From JACVRW01 sp963835705 (lineage in GTDB: Bacteria > Actinomycetota > Thermoleophilia > Solirubrobacterales > Thermoleophilaceae), in the NCBI GenBank assembly GCA_963835705.1, contig CAWIGR010000012.1:186001-250000 (forward strand): a stretch of 64,000 nucleotides of DNA, in the 5' to 3' direction. How positions within the stretch are numbered: position 1 is the stretch's first letter; the number at the start of each line of letters is the position of its first letter. Shown here piece after piece: positions 16,946 to 24,581 of this stretch. Under the pieces are notes generated by a model. The model was not told the DNA's origin and ran no database searches. It worked only from the letters and a program-made list of their open reading frames with translations. Both the position numbers and the translations under genes were made by a program.

Positions 16946-17929
16946 ATGATTTTGCGCATCGATCGCTGGGGCACGGAGCTCCCGCCGCCGTCCGATCCCG
17001 ATCCCGCCGGCGCGGCAGCCGTTCAGGAGCTGATGGGCGGTCGCTTCGGCGAGATGTCCACGTTCATGAACTACACGTTCCAGTCGTTTAACTTCCGCAA
17101 CAAGCAGGGCGCGCGGCCCTTCTACGACCTCGTGGCGAACATCGCGGCCGAGGAGTTCGGGCACATCGAGCTGGTCGCGGCCACGATCAACAGCATGCTC
17201 ACCGGGGCGTCGCCGACCACCAACGGCGACGGGGCGCTCGAGGGCGCGATGAGCGGCCTCAAGGATGCCCGCAACACCCAGCAGTTCATCGCGGGCGGGC
17301 ACGCCGCGCTTCCGCAGGACTCGAACGGCCGGCCCTGGACCGGCGACAACGTCTTTGCGTCGGGCGACCTGGTCGAGGACCTCACGCACAACTTCTTCCT
17401 CGAGACGGTCGCGAGGCAGAACAAGCTGCGCGTGTACGAGATGGTCGATCACCCGGCCGCCAAGGCGCTGACCGGCTACCTGCTGGTGCGCGGCGGCGTG
17501 CACCAGGTGGCGTACGCCCGGGCGCTCGAGAACCTGACGGGCTGCGACCTCACCAACATGTTCCCCACGCCGCGCATTGCGACCGAGAAGATCCCCGAGT
17601 GCAAGCCGCACATCGAGCGCGGCGACCACAAGCGCATCTATCGCTTCTCGGCGGGCGACTTCAAGGAGATCGAGGCCGTCTTCAACGGCACGCACCCGGA
17701 GACCGGCGACGAGCTGGAAGTCGTCGACGGGCCGCCCGAGGGCTCGGCGCCGAACGACCTGCCGCCGCAGCCGAAGGCGTTCGTGCCAGACTTCCACCCC
17801 GAGGAGATCGCCGAGATCGCGACCAAGCTCCGCACACAGGCCGGCCTGCCCAAGGAGCCCAGCGGCGAGGTGAACACGCCCGCCAGCGGCAAGGGCGTCG
17901 TCGACAAGATGAAGGACGCCGTCAGCTAG
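16946..17929 (+). CDS. Manganese catalase
   Basis: Non-haem dimanganese catalase, which splits hydrogen peroxide in the cytoplasm; 327 residues. Family features: MILRIDRWGTELP at the start, the first metal helix around GEMSTFMNYTFQSF, IAAEEFGHIELVAATI supplying Glu and His ligands, and a second set in VEDLTHNFFLETVARQNK and RGGVHQVAYARALE. The C terminus is a hydrophilic tail. The start ATG at 16946 is supported by TGGAGG six bases upstream. It is divergent from the histidine kinase with about 130 bp between them. Shared control by the two-component pair is possible but unproven. Confidence 0.93.
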   Translation: MILRIDRWGTELPPPSDPDPAGAAAVQELMGGRFGEMSTFMNYTFQSFNFRNKQGARPFYDLVANIAAEEFGHIELVAATINSMLTGASPTTNGDGALEGAMSGLKDARNTQQFIAGGHAALPQDSNGRPWTGDNVFASGDLVEDLTHNFFLETVARQNKLRVYEMVDHPAAKALTGYLLVRGGVHQVAYARALENLTGCDLTNMFPTPRIATEKIPECKPHIERGDHKRIYRFSAGDFKEIEAVFNGTHPETGDELEVVDGPPEGSAPNDLPPQPKAFVPDFHPEEIAEIATKLRTQAGLPKEPSGEVNTPASGKGVVDKMKDAVS

Positions 17930-18406
17930 ACGCGCCGCGCCTCTTTCCGACCTCGCGTAGCGCATCGATCGCAGCGCGGGCAGCCGGGGCGCGCTGCCCG
18001 CGCATGATCGCCGCCTGTATGTGGCGCACGGGCGCGCCCTCGAGCCGCCCGACCGCGATCTGCTCGGGGTCGATCAGCACGTTCAGGCGGTGCGCCACCA
18101 TGACGCCCCGCCCGGCGGCAACGAAGGCCTGGGCCTCCACCGGCTCGTCGCCGTGGCCTGCGTGGAGGATCTCCGGGCGCAGCCCCGCATCGCCGAGCAC
18201 CGGTCCAGCAGGCGGGCGGCCGACCCGCGGTGGGCCCGGATCCAAGTGTCGCCGGCAAGGTCGGCCGGCCTCACGGACTCCGCCCCGGCGAGATGGTGCG
18301 CAGCCGGAACAAGCACGCACGGCGGGTCGTCGAAGAGCGGAACCAGCTCGATGCCTTCGGCGGCCGGATCCGGCTCGAAGGCGTGCTCGAAGACGATCGC
18401 CAGAGC
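17922..18406 (-). pseudogene. LysR regulator remnant, effector domain only, frameshifted
   Basis: From the upper end the minus strand reads AIVFEHAFEPDP, then LFDDPPCVLVPAAHHLAG and RPADLAGDTWIRAHRGSA. Near 18200 the family sequence moves to another frame and continues GDAGLRPEILHAGHGDEP, FVAAGRGVMVAHRLNVLI and GAPVRHIQAAIMRGQ. Together this is most of a LysR substrate-binding domain. The DNA-binding helix-turn-helix is missing and an in-frame stop lies just upstream of 18406. The gene is thus broken by a frameshift and a 5' deletion. Its last codons overlap the end of the manganese catalase gene. Confidence 0.8.
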
Positions 18407-18505
18407 TTAGAACGCGCATTGCCAATCCATATGTATCGGCATGGAGGCGGATGGGCACTGCGTCCTCATGCCCTCCCGCCGGGAACGCAACGTGGCGGCC
18501 GCCTG

Positions 18506-18667
18506 CCGCTGCCATCGCCGCCGTGACCACGGTGGGCTACCTCGGCTCGTTCACGGGTCCGCCCTGGTCGGGCCCTCGCCGAGGCAGGAAGCCTCAGCGT
18601 CGCCCTCGGCCTGCTCGTGGCCGTGAGCGGCGCCATGGTGCTGCTCGCGCGGCAGATCCCCGGCTAA
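18506..18667 (+). pseudogene. C-terminal remnant of an MFS transporter
   Basis: The stretch AAIAAVTTVGYLGSFTGPP, then LAEAGSLSVALGLLVAVSG and AMVLLARQIPG with a stop, matches the last two membrane helices of a major-facilitator transporter. The pieces lie in different frames, with a shift close to 18560. No start or upstream helices remain. It is divergent from the LysR remnant, so the two are probably what is left of a regulator-transporter pair. Confidence 0.6.
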
Positions 18668-18699
18668 ACCTTCCCTCCCGGCCCGCCGATGCCAGTGTG

Positions 18700-19404
18700 G
18701 TGAACGTCAACGACCTCGTTCTCGTCCAGGGCATGGACCACACCAAACGGGCGCTGCGTCGCTGGAACGCCAAGCCGCTCGCGGTGCTCCGGCCCTGGTT
18801 GCTCGTCAGCGTGGCGATCGCGCTCGGGCTGCTGCTGGCCGTGTACGCGGTCGCCATCGCCACCACGCCGGACCCGACCCTCTACCAGATCCCGGGCGTC
18901 ACGCACACCGCGACCGTCGAGGACTACCTGCACGTCCTGCTCCGCAACTCGCTCGTGCTCGCCCTGCACGCGATGGCCTGCGTGGCCGGCTTCATGGCCG
19001 GGAGCTCGCTGCCCCTGGCCGCCTCGCACCGCAGTGGCATCTCGCGCTGGGTGCACGAGAAGGCCGGCCCGCTCGCGATCGGGTTCGTGGTCTGCGCCAC
19101 CGCCTTCTCGCTCTGCACCCAGGCCTACGTGATCGGCGGCGGCGCCGCCTCGATGGCCGTGCAGCTCGGCATCTCGCCCGAGCTGCTGCTCCTCGCTCTG
19201 ACGCCGCATGCGCTGCCCGAGCTGATCGCGCTGTTCCTGCCGCTCGCCGCCTGGATCGTGGCGAGCCGCAACAACGACTGGCAGGACCTCCTCGCCGCCA
19301 CCTTCGTGACGGTCGCGCTCGCCGTGCCGGTGCTGCTCGCGAGCGCCGCCGTCGAGACCTGGGTCTCGCCGCAGCTCCTGAACGCGATCGCGTTCGGCTC
19401 GTAG
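18700..19404 (+). CDS. SpoIIM-like (stage II sporulation protein M family) membrane protein
   Basis: Integral membrane protein of about 234 residues. Helices: LLVSVAIALGLLLAVYAVAI, a second around SLVLALHAMACVAGFMAGSSL, a third around AIGFVVCATAFSLCTQAYVIG, then LLLLALTPHALPELIALFLPLAAWIV and LLAATFVTVALAVPVLLASAAVE. The LTPHALPELIA segment is the signature of the SpoIIM/DUF95 family. Sporulation is not implied: the family is widespread in non-sporulating bacteria and its role is unclear. Start uncertain between the adjacent GTGs at 18697 and 18700 and an ATG at 18733. An intrinsic terminator follows 17 bp after the stop. Confidence 0.75.
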   Translation: MNVNDLVLVQGMDHTKRALRRWNAKPLAVLRPWLLVSVAIALGLLLAVYAVAIATTPDPTLYQIPGVTHTATVEDYLHVLLRNSLVLALHAMACVAGFMAGSSLPLAASHRSGISRWVHEKAGPLAIGFVVCATAFSLCTQAYVIGGGAASMAVQLGISPELLLLALTPHALPELIALFLPLAAWIVASRNNDWQDLLAATFVTVALAVPVLLASAAVETWVSPQLLNAIAFGS

Positions 19405-19420
19405 GGTCCGCCCACAACGA

Positions 19421-19448
19421 CGACGGGGCGCCCGGAGGCGCCCCGTCG
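19421..19448 (+). terminator. Intrinsic terminator between convergent genes
   Basis: Perfect 12-bp stem CGACGGGGCGCC with a CGGA loop and GGCGCCCCGTCG. It lies between the convergent SpoIIM-like and secreted-protein genes. The plus side continues with AAAACC, so on the minus strand the stem is preceded by TTTT. A strong U tail is lacking, but its place and strength suggest use from both sides. Confidence 0.75.
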
Positions 19449-19473
19449 AAAACCATCTCTGGCTAGAACGCCC

Positions 19474-20341
19474 CTAGCAGGGCTTGTTCCTTGTCTTCGG
19501 CGTCTTCTGGCCGCTCTCGGAGATGAACGTCACCTGAATCGACCGCTGGTTGCCCTTGCAGCCGACCGCCGAGTAGAAGCCGACCTTGCGGTTCTTGCCG
19601 TTGATCGTCTTCTGCGCCGTGATCTTCTTGATCGACGACGTGACGTCCTGCACGACCGTGTCGAGCCCGGACGGGTGCAGCAGCGACTGCGGAACCGTGA
19701 ACTGCAGCTCGTCCGAAGTCACGCCCTTGATCTTGACGGGCTTGTAGGGAGCGAGGATCGCCTCGTTCTGCGCCGTGGCGCACTTGCCCTTGTGCTCGTC
19801 GTTGAGGTTGGGAATGCTGGCCTGGACGGCGTCGATGCGGATCCCGAGTGCGCCGTGCTTCTTGCTCACCTTGCCGCGGATGCCGTAGCTCCCCGGCTTC
19901 AGGTTGTAGAGGTTGAGCTCGAGGACACAGTTCAGCTTCACCGATGTTCGATTCCGGGGGTGCCGGCGGCCCGGCGTAGGCCTTGATGATGCCTCCGCCC
20001 ACACGTGCCTTCTTGCACGCCTTCTTCGCGACATTGATGTCCTGGGCGTTCGCCCCGCCGCCGCTCGCGGTGGAGTACGGGCAGCTCGGGAACTCCTCGG
20101 GATAGGTCACGAGGCCCTCGGCGCCGATGAAGTACTTCTCGACGGGAGTGCCGCGGTACGCGGGATTCTCGTCAGCGACCGTGTAGTCGAAATTGAGCGA
20201 AACCGGGAGCGGCTTGGAGGCGCTCCCCTTACCGCGAGGGCTGGTCCCGCCGTCGACGGTGTATACGTTGGCCGCATAGGCGAGGCCGGCCACGGCGAGA
20301 ACCGCTACAGCGGCCACCGCGGCGATCAAGAATTTGCGCAT
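19474..20341 (-). pseudogene. Secreted protein gene with an apparent single-base frameshift
   Basis: Starts MRKFLIAAVAAVAVLAVAGL with a clean signal peptide (cleavage near AYA-AN), preceded by an AGGAGG ribosome site. The first frame codes well to about residue 132 (KAYAGPPAPPES). The second frame then codes well from TSVKLNCVLELNLYN to ESGQKTPKTRNKPC at 19474. Removing one A of the pair at 19947-19948 joins them into one protein of about 288 residues. Cysteine-bearing and Lys-rich, with no family I recognise. The break may be a real mutation, a sequencing error or a recoding site. The sequence there (TCGAACATC) is not a typical slippery site. Confidence 0.7.
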
Positions 20342-20460
20342 TCCTCCTCCTGAGGGGAAATCCTGGGGTACTTGTAAGCAGGGGATCTCGCGCGAATCCG
20401 CGAGCCAAAGCCACCCTATAACACGTTTCTGGGCCCATAGTTGCGGTTTTATTGTGCGGA

Positions 20461-21231
20461 GTGCGCCCGCCGCCCGACACAGCGATCTACGCGCCCGAGT
20501 TCCCGCCGAAGATGGACTGGCTGAACGTGGCCTTCCTGCGGATGAACACGCTGATGGGCCGCGGCGCGGTGCTGGTCGAGTTCTGGGACTTCGTGAGGGT
20601 CAACTCGCTCCGCACGATGCCCTACCTGAAGGCGTGGCACGAGCGCTACTCGGGCGCCGGGCTCCGGGTGATCGGCGTGCACTCGCCCGGCTACTCGTTC
20701 GGGCGCGATCGCGACCTGGTGGCGCGCGCCGTCGAGCGGCTGGAGGTGCGCTACCCGGTGCTGCTCGACCCGCGGCTCGAGGTCTGGCGTGAGTACGGGA
20801 ACAAGGGCTGGCCGGGGCGCTACCTGTTCGACCGCACGGGGCGGCTCGCCTTCATCCACTACGGGGAAGGCGAGTACCTCGACACGGAGCTGGCGATCCA
20901 GGAGTGCGTGGGCGTGGAGATGGAGCCGCTCGCGCCCACGCGGCCCGAGGACGAGCCCGGCGCGCTGCTCGAGCCCCAGACGGCGGACATCGCGCTGCCG
21001 GGCGACCGCGAGCGGCTCGACCTGGTTCGCGACTGGTATGAGGGAGAGGACTGGCTGGAGGCCGCCGACGCCGGCGCCGCCGCCAGCTTCTCGTTCCGGG
21101 CCGGCGCCGCCTACGCGGTGCTGTCGGGCGGCGGGACGGAGCCGGGTCTGTACGAGGTGGACGGAACGGTGGAGGCCGAATCCCCCGGCCTCCGCCTCCA
21201 CGGGGTGCAGTTCACCCCGCTGCCGCCCTGA
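20461..21231 (+). CDS. Thioredoxin-fold (TlpA/DipZ-like) protein lacking the CxxC
   Basis: About 256 residues. APEFPPKMDWLNV and VEFWDFVRVNSLRTMPYLKAW align with the thioredoxin-like domain of DipZ/TlpA proteins, where the usual text is FWTYTCINCLRTLPYL. Here both redox cysteines are replaced (VRVNS). The rest of the fold is intact: GLRVIGVHSPGY, YPVLLDP and WPGRYLFDRTGRLAFIHYGEG. The C-terminal 90 residues resemble the beta-rich domain that follows in DipZ-type proteins. No signal peptide, so probably cytoplasmic. It cannot do dithiol chemistry with this site. Start taken at GTG 20461; TTG 20452 is also in frame. Confidence 0.75.
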   Translation: MRPPPDTAIYAPEFPPKMDWLNVAFLRMNTLMGRGAVLVEFWDFVRVNSLRTMPYLKAWHERYSGAGLRVIGVHSPGYSFGRDRDLVARAVERLEVRYPVLLDPRLEVWREYGNKGWPGRYLFDRTGRLAFIHYGEGEYLDTELAIQECVGVEMEPLAPTRPEDEPGALLEPQTADIALPGDRERLDLVRDWYEGEDWLEAADAGAAASFSFRAGAAYAVLSGGGTEPGLYEVDGTVEAESPGLRLHGVQFTPLPP

Positions 21232-21306
21232 GCCATCGCATGCCAGCGTCCTCAGTCCTCGGCTTGCCCAGCGAGCCTTCGGACCTGCGTCCTTGGCCTG
21301 CGGGGC

Positions 21307-22272
21307 TCAGGACGGCAGACCCGCCAGCGCCTTACGAATCTCCTTGGGGAGCATGAAGCGCACGTCCTCCTGGACGACCTCGAACTCGGAGACGTCCTCG
21401 GTGCCGCGCTCGCGGAAGAACTCCACCAGGCGCTGCACCAGCTCCTCGGGCGCGCTGGCGCCGGAGCTGATCCCCACCACGCGCTTGCCCTCGACCCACT
21501 CCTCGCGGACCTGCGTCTCGTTGTCGATCAGGTGGGACTCGGCGCCGTGGTCGCGGGCCACCTCCACCAGCCGGTTCGAGTTGGAGGAGTTCTTCGACCC
21601 GATCACGAGGACCAGGTCGCACTTCGTGGCCATCTGGCGCACGGCCATCTGGCGGTTCGTCGTCGCGTAGCAGATGTCGTCCGACTTCGGGCCCGTGATG
21701 TTCGGGAAGCGCTCCCGCAGCCGTCGGATGACGCGATCGGTCTCGTCCACCGACAGGGTCGTCTGAGTGAGGTAGGCCACCCGGTCCGGGTCCTCGAGCT
21801 CGAGGCGGTCCACGTCCTCCTCGGTCTCCACGAGCACGAAGTGGTCCGGGGCCTCGCCCATCGTCCCCTCCACCTCCTCGTGCCCCTCGTGCCCGATCAG
21901 GACGATCGTGTAGCCCTCGGCGGCGAACTTCTTGGCCTCCACGTGCACCTTGGTCACCAGCGGGCAGGTGGCGTCGATCGTCTCCAGCCTGCGGGCCCCT
22001 GCGTTCGCGTGCACGGCCGGGGACACGCCGTGGGCCGAGAAGATCACCGTCTCGCCCTGGGGCACCTCCGACTCCTCCTCGACGAAGATCGCGCCCCGCT
22101 CGCGCAGCTGCTCCACGACGTGCTTGTTGTGGACGATCTCCTTGCGCACGTAGACGGGCGGGCCGTACAGCTCGAGCGCCCGCTCGACGGTCTGGACGGC
22201 TCGGTCGACCCCCGCGCAGTAGCCGCGCGGGGCCGCCAGCAGCAGCTTCTCGGGGAACGCGGCCATGGTCAC
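21307..22272 (-). CDS. ispH: 4-hydroxy-3-methylbut-2-enyl diphosphate reductase
   Basis: IspH (LytB), last step of the MEP pathway: reduces HMBPP to IPP and DMAPP with an Fe-S cluster. The three cluster cysteines are visible in APRGYCAGVDRA (Cys 19), TIDATCPLVTKVH and SDDICYATTNRQ. Substrate-site stretches include FSAHGVSP, IGHEGHEEVEGTMGE and IGSKNSSNSNRLVEVA. The 321-residue length is typical. Starts are GTG 22272 or ATG 22266. It begins 2 bp after the upstream M28 peptidase gene, on the same strand, so they are probably co-transcribed, although no functional link is known. Confidence 0.95.
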   Translation of the reverse strand: MTMAAFPEKLLLAAPRGYCAGVDRAVQTVERALELYGPPVYVRKEIVHNKHVVEQLRERGAIFVEEESEVPQGETVIFSAHGVSPAVHANAGARRLETIDATCPLVTKVHVEAKKFAAEGYTIVLIGHEGHEEVEGTMGEAPDHFVLVETEEDVDRLELEDPDRVAYLTQTTLSVDETDRVIRRLRERFPNITGPKSDDICYATTNRQMAVRQMATKCDLVLVIGSKNSSNSNRLVEVARDHGAESHLIDNETQVREEWVEGKRVVGISSGASAPEELVQRLVEFFRERGTEDVSEFEVVQEDVRFMLPKEIRKALAGLPS

Positions 22273-22273
22273 C

Positions 22274-23131
22274 TCAGAGGCTAGCGAGCAGGTTGAGCAT
22301 GGTCTCCCCGACGGCGTCGAGGCTACCCTCGGAGACGACCGAGAGGTTGTCGCAGATGCGGTGGTAGCAGTCGAAGTCGAAGTCGATCAGGTCGATGGCC
22401 GGGATGCCCTGCTGGAGGAAGGGGATGTGGTCATCGCCGACCGAAGGCTGCGTGTCGTTCGGGAAGATCGCGCCCGCCCCCACCCGGCGGGCCGCCCGGC
22501 GCAGCCGCTCCCAGAGGTCTTCGTCCGAGCTGCCCTCGCGCGGGATGCGCAGCCCCTTTTCGCCGACGAAGTCGAGCAGCAGCATCGCGCGCGCATCCCG
22601 ATATCGGCGGGCCGCGACCTTGCTGCCGCGCAGTCCGTCCCGGAAGAAGTCGGTCGAGCCGCGCGGGCTCTCCTCGCCGTCGAAGAGGATGAAGTGGATC
22701 GAATGGCGCGGCCGCCGGATCGTGCGGGCGAGCTGCGTCACGATCGCCGTGCCCGAGGCGCCGTCGTTGGCGCCCACGAACCCGGGGATGTCCTTCGTGT
22801 CGTAGTGGGCGCCCACCACCACGTAGCCCGGCTCGCGCCCCCGCACGGTGCCGACCACGTTGCGGAGGCCGCCCGGCACCGGCTCGAAGCGGCCACGGGG
22901 GAGCAGGCTGCGCAGGCGCCGCGCAAGCCGCAGCGACTGCTCTGAGCCGGCGGGCCGGGCCCCGAGCCTGACCTGGTACTCGAGCAGGCGCCAGGCGGCG
23001 GCGGGCTCGAAGCGGTCCACCTTCAGGCTCGCGGTGGCGTCGTCGCCGTCGGCGGACGACGAATCGCAGGCGGCGACGAGCATGGCGACGGCAAGCACCG
23101 CCCCCGCGGCGGCGGTAGCGAGAAGCTTCAC
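22274..23131 (-). CDS. M28-family zinc peptidase lipoprotein
   Basis: Predicted membrane-anchored aminopeptidase or glutaminyl-cyclase-like enzyme of 285 residues. The lipoprotein signal is VKLLATAAAGAVLAVAMLVAAC with the modified Cys near residue 22. Zinc ligands of the M28 fold follow: GAHYDT (His, Asp), GANDGASGTA (bridging Asp), LFDGEESPRG (catalytic and ligand Glu), LLLDFVGEKG (Asp) and DFDCYHRICDN (His). The last pattern, with a Cys-Tyr-His near the end, is seen in glutaminyl-cyclase-like M28 members. The GTG at 23131 is chosen because it begins the signal peptide. It is divergent from the acyltransferase gene, 31 bp apart. Confidence 0.85.
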   Translation of the reverse strand: MKLLATAAAGAVLAVAMLVAACDSSSADGDDATASLKVDRFEPAAAWRLLEYQVRLGARPAGSEQSLRLARRLRSLLPRGRFEPVPGGLRNVVGTVRGREPGYVVVGAHYDTKDIPGFVGANDGASGTAIVTQLARTIRRPRHSIHFILFDGEESPRGSTDFFRDGLRGSKVAARRYRDARAMLLLDFVGEKGLRIPREGSSDEDLWERLRRAARRVGAGAIFPNDTQPSVGDDHIPFLQQGIPAIDLIDFDFDCYHRICDNLSVVSEGSLDAVGETMLNLLASL

Positions 23132-23162
23132 CGGGCTGATTGTGGCGGTTAGAGTCACGAGC

Positions 23163-24581
23163 GTGTCACGCCAGGGACACAAGGACCGGCTCAGCGCGAT
23201 CGACGCCTCCTTCCTCCATCAGGAGAAGCAGTCCTCGCACATGCACGTGGGCGCGCTCGTCATGTTCGAGGGGCCCCCGCCGCCACGCGAGGACCTGATC
23301 GCACACATCCATTCGCGCCTGGGCCTCGTGCCGCGCTATCGCCAGCGGCTCGCGTTTCCGCGCTTCGAGATGGGCCGGCCGTTCTGGGTCGACGACCCCA
23401 GCTTCAACCTCGACTACCACGTGCGACACACCGCGCTGCCGCGGCCGGGCTCCCAGGAGCAGCTGCGCCAGCTTGTGGGACGCATCTTCTCCCAGCGGCT
23501 CGACCGCTCCAAGCCGCTCTGGGAGATGTGGCTGGTGCAGGGCCTCGAGGACGGCCGTTTCGCGCTGATCTCGAAGACCCACCATGCGCTCGTGGACGGC
23601 GTCTCCGGCGTGGACATCGCCACCGTGCTGTTCGACCTCCAGCCGGTGCCCGCCGAGATCGAGGGCGACGACGGATGGACGCCGGAGCCGGTGCCCTCCG
23701 ACGTCGACCTTGTCGCCGAGGGCGTCAAGGGGCTCGTGCGGACGCCGCTCTCCCTCGCCGGTCGCGCGGTCGGCGCCCTTCAGAACCCGGGCCGCTCGGC
23801 GGCCCAGGCGCGCCACGCGGCCGAGGGACTCGGCGAGATTGTCTGGGCGGGCCTCAACCCGGCGCCGGACGTGCCGCTCAACGTGGAGATCGGGCCGCAC
23901 CGGCGCGTGCTGTGGGTGCCCAGCGAGCTGGGCGACTTCAAGGCGATCAAGAACGCGCTCGGCGGCACCGTGAACGACGTGGTCCTGGCCGTGGTGGCGG
24001 GCGCTCTGGGCCGCTGGCTGCGCACCCGAGGCGTCCGCACCGAGGGCCTCGAGCTGCGCGCGCTCGTGCCGGTCTCGATCCGTGCCGAGGACGAGAAGGG
24101 CTCGCTGGGCAACCGGATCGCGGCGATGCGCGGGCCGCTGCCCGTGTACGCGGAGGATCCGGTCGAGCGCCTCCAGCTCGTGCGCGAGGCGATGGGGAAC
24201 CTCAAGCAGTCGAAGCAGGCGCTCGGCGCCGAGGTGATCTCCGGGCTGCAGGACTTCGCCCCGCCCACGCTCCTCGCCCAGGCCTCACGGCTCAACTTCT
24301 CGACCCGGCTCTTCAACCTGATCGTGACGAACGTGCCGGGCCCGCAGTTCCCGCTCTACCTGCTGGGCCGCGAGATGGAGGAGATCGTGCCGATCGCCTT
24401 CCTGCCCGAGAACCACGCGCTGGCCATCGCGATCATGAGCTACAACGGCAAGGTCGACTTCGGGCTGCTGGCCGACTACGACGCCATGCCGGACCTCGAG
24501 GAGTTCGGCCGCATGCTCGAGGAGTCACTCGCGGAGCTGCTCGAGGTGGCGCGCGCCGCCACGCCGAGCCCGGCCGGCTAG
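23163..24581 (+). CDS. Wax ester synthase/diacylglycerol acyltransferase (WS/DGAT)
   Basis: Acyl-CoA-dependent acyltransferase that makes triacylglycerol or wax esters at the inner membrane surface, a storage-lipid trait common in actinobacteria. 472 residues. The catalytic HHxxxDG motif is present as THHALVDGVSG near residue 140. Other family parts are LSAIDASFLHQEK at the start, PLWEMWLVQGLEDGRFAL, TVNDVVLAVVAGALGRWL, and the late FNLIVTNVPGPQFPLYLLGREM. Starts at GTG 23163. It follows no other gene on this strand and its promoter must share the short gap with the divergent peptidase gene. Confidence 0.93.
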   Translation: MSRQGHKDRLSAIDASFLHQEKQSSHMHVGALVMFEGPPPPREDLIAHIHSRLGLVPRYRQRLAFPRFEMGRPFWVDDPSFNLDYHVRHTALPRPGSQEQLRQLVGRIFSQRLDRSKPLWEMWLVQGLEDGRFALISKTHHALVDGVSGVDIATVLFDLQPVPAEIEGDDGWTPEPVPSDVDLVAEGVKGLVRTPLSLAGRAVGALQNPGRSAAQARHAAEGLGEIVWAGLNPAPDVPLNVEIGPHRRVLWVPSELGDFKAIKNALGGTVNDVVLAVVAGALGRWLRTRGVRTEGLELRALVPVSIRAEDEKGSLGNRIAAMRGPLPVYAEDPVERLQLVREAMGNLKQSKQALGAEVISGLQDFAPPTLLAQASRLNFSTRLFNLIVTNVPGPQFPLYLLGREMEEIVPIAFLPENHALAIAIMSYNGKVDFGLLADYDAMPDLEEFGRMLEESLAELLEVARAATPSPAG

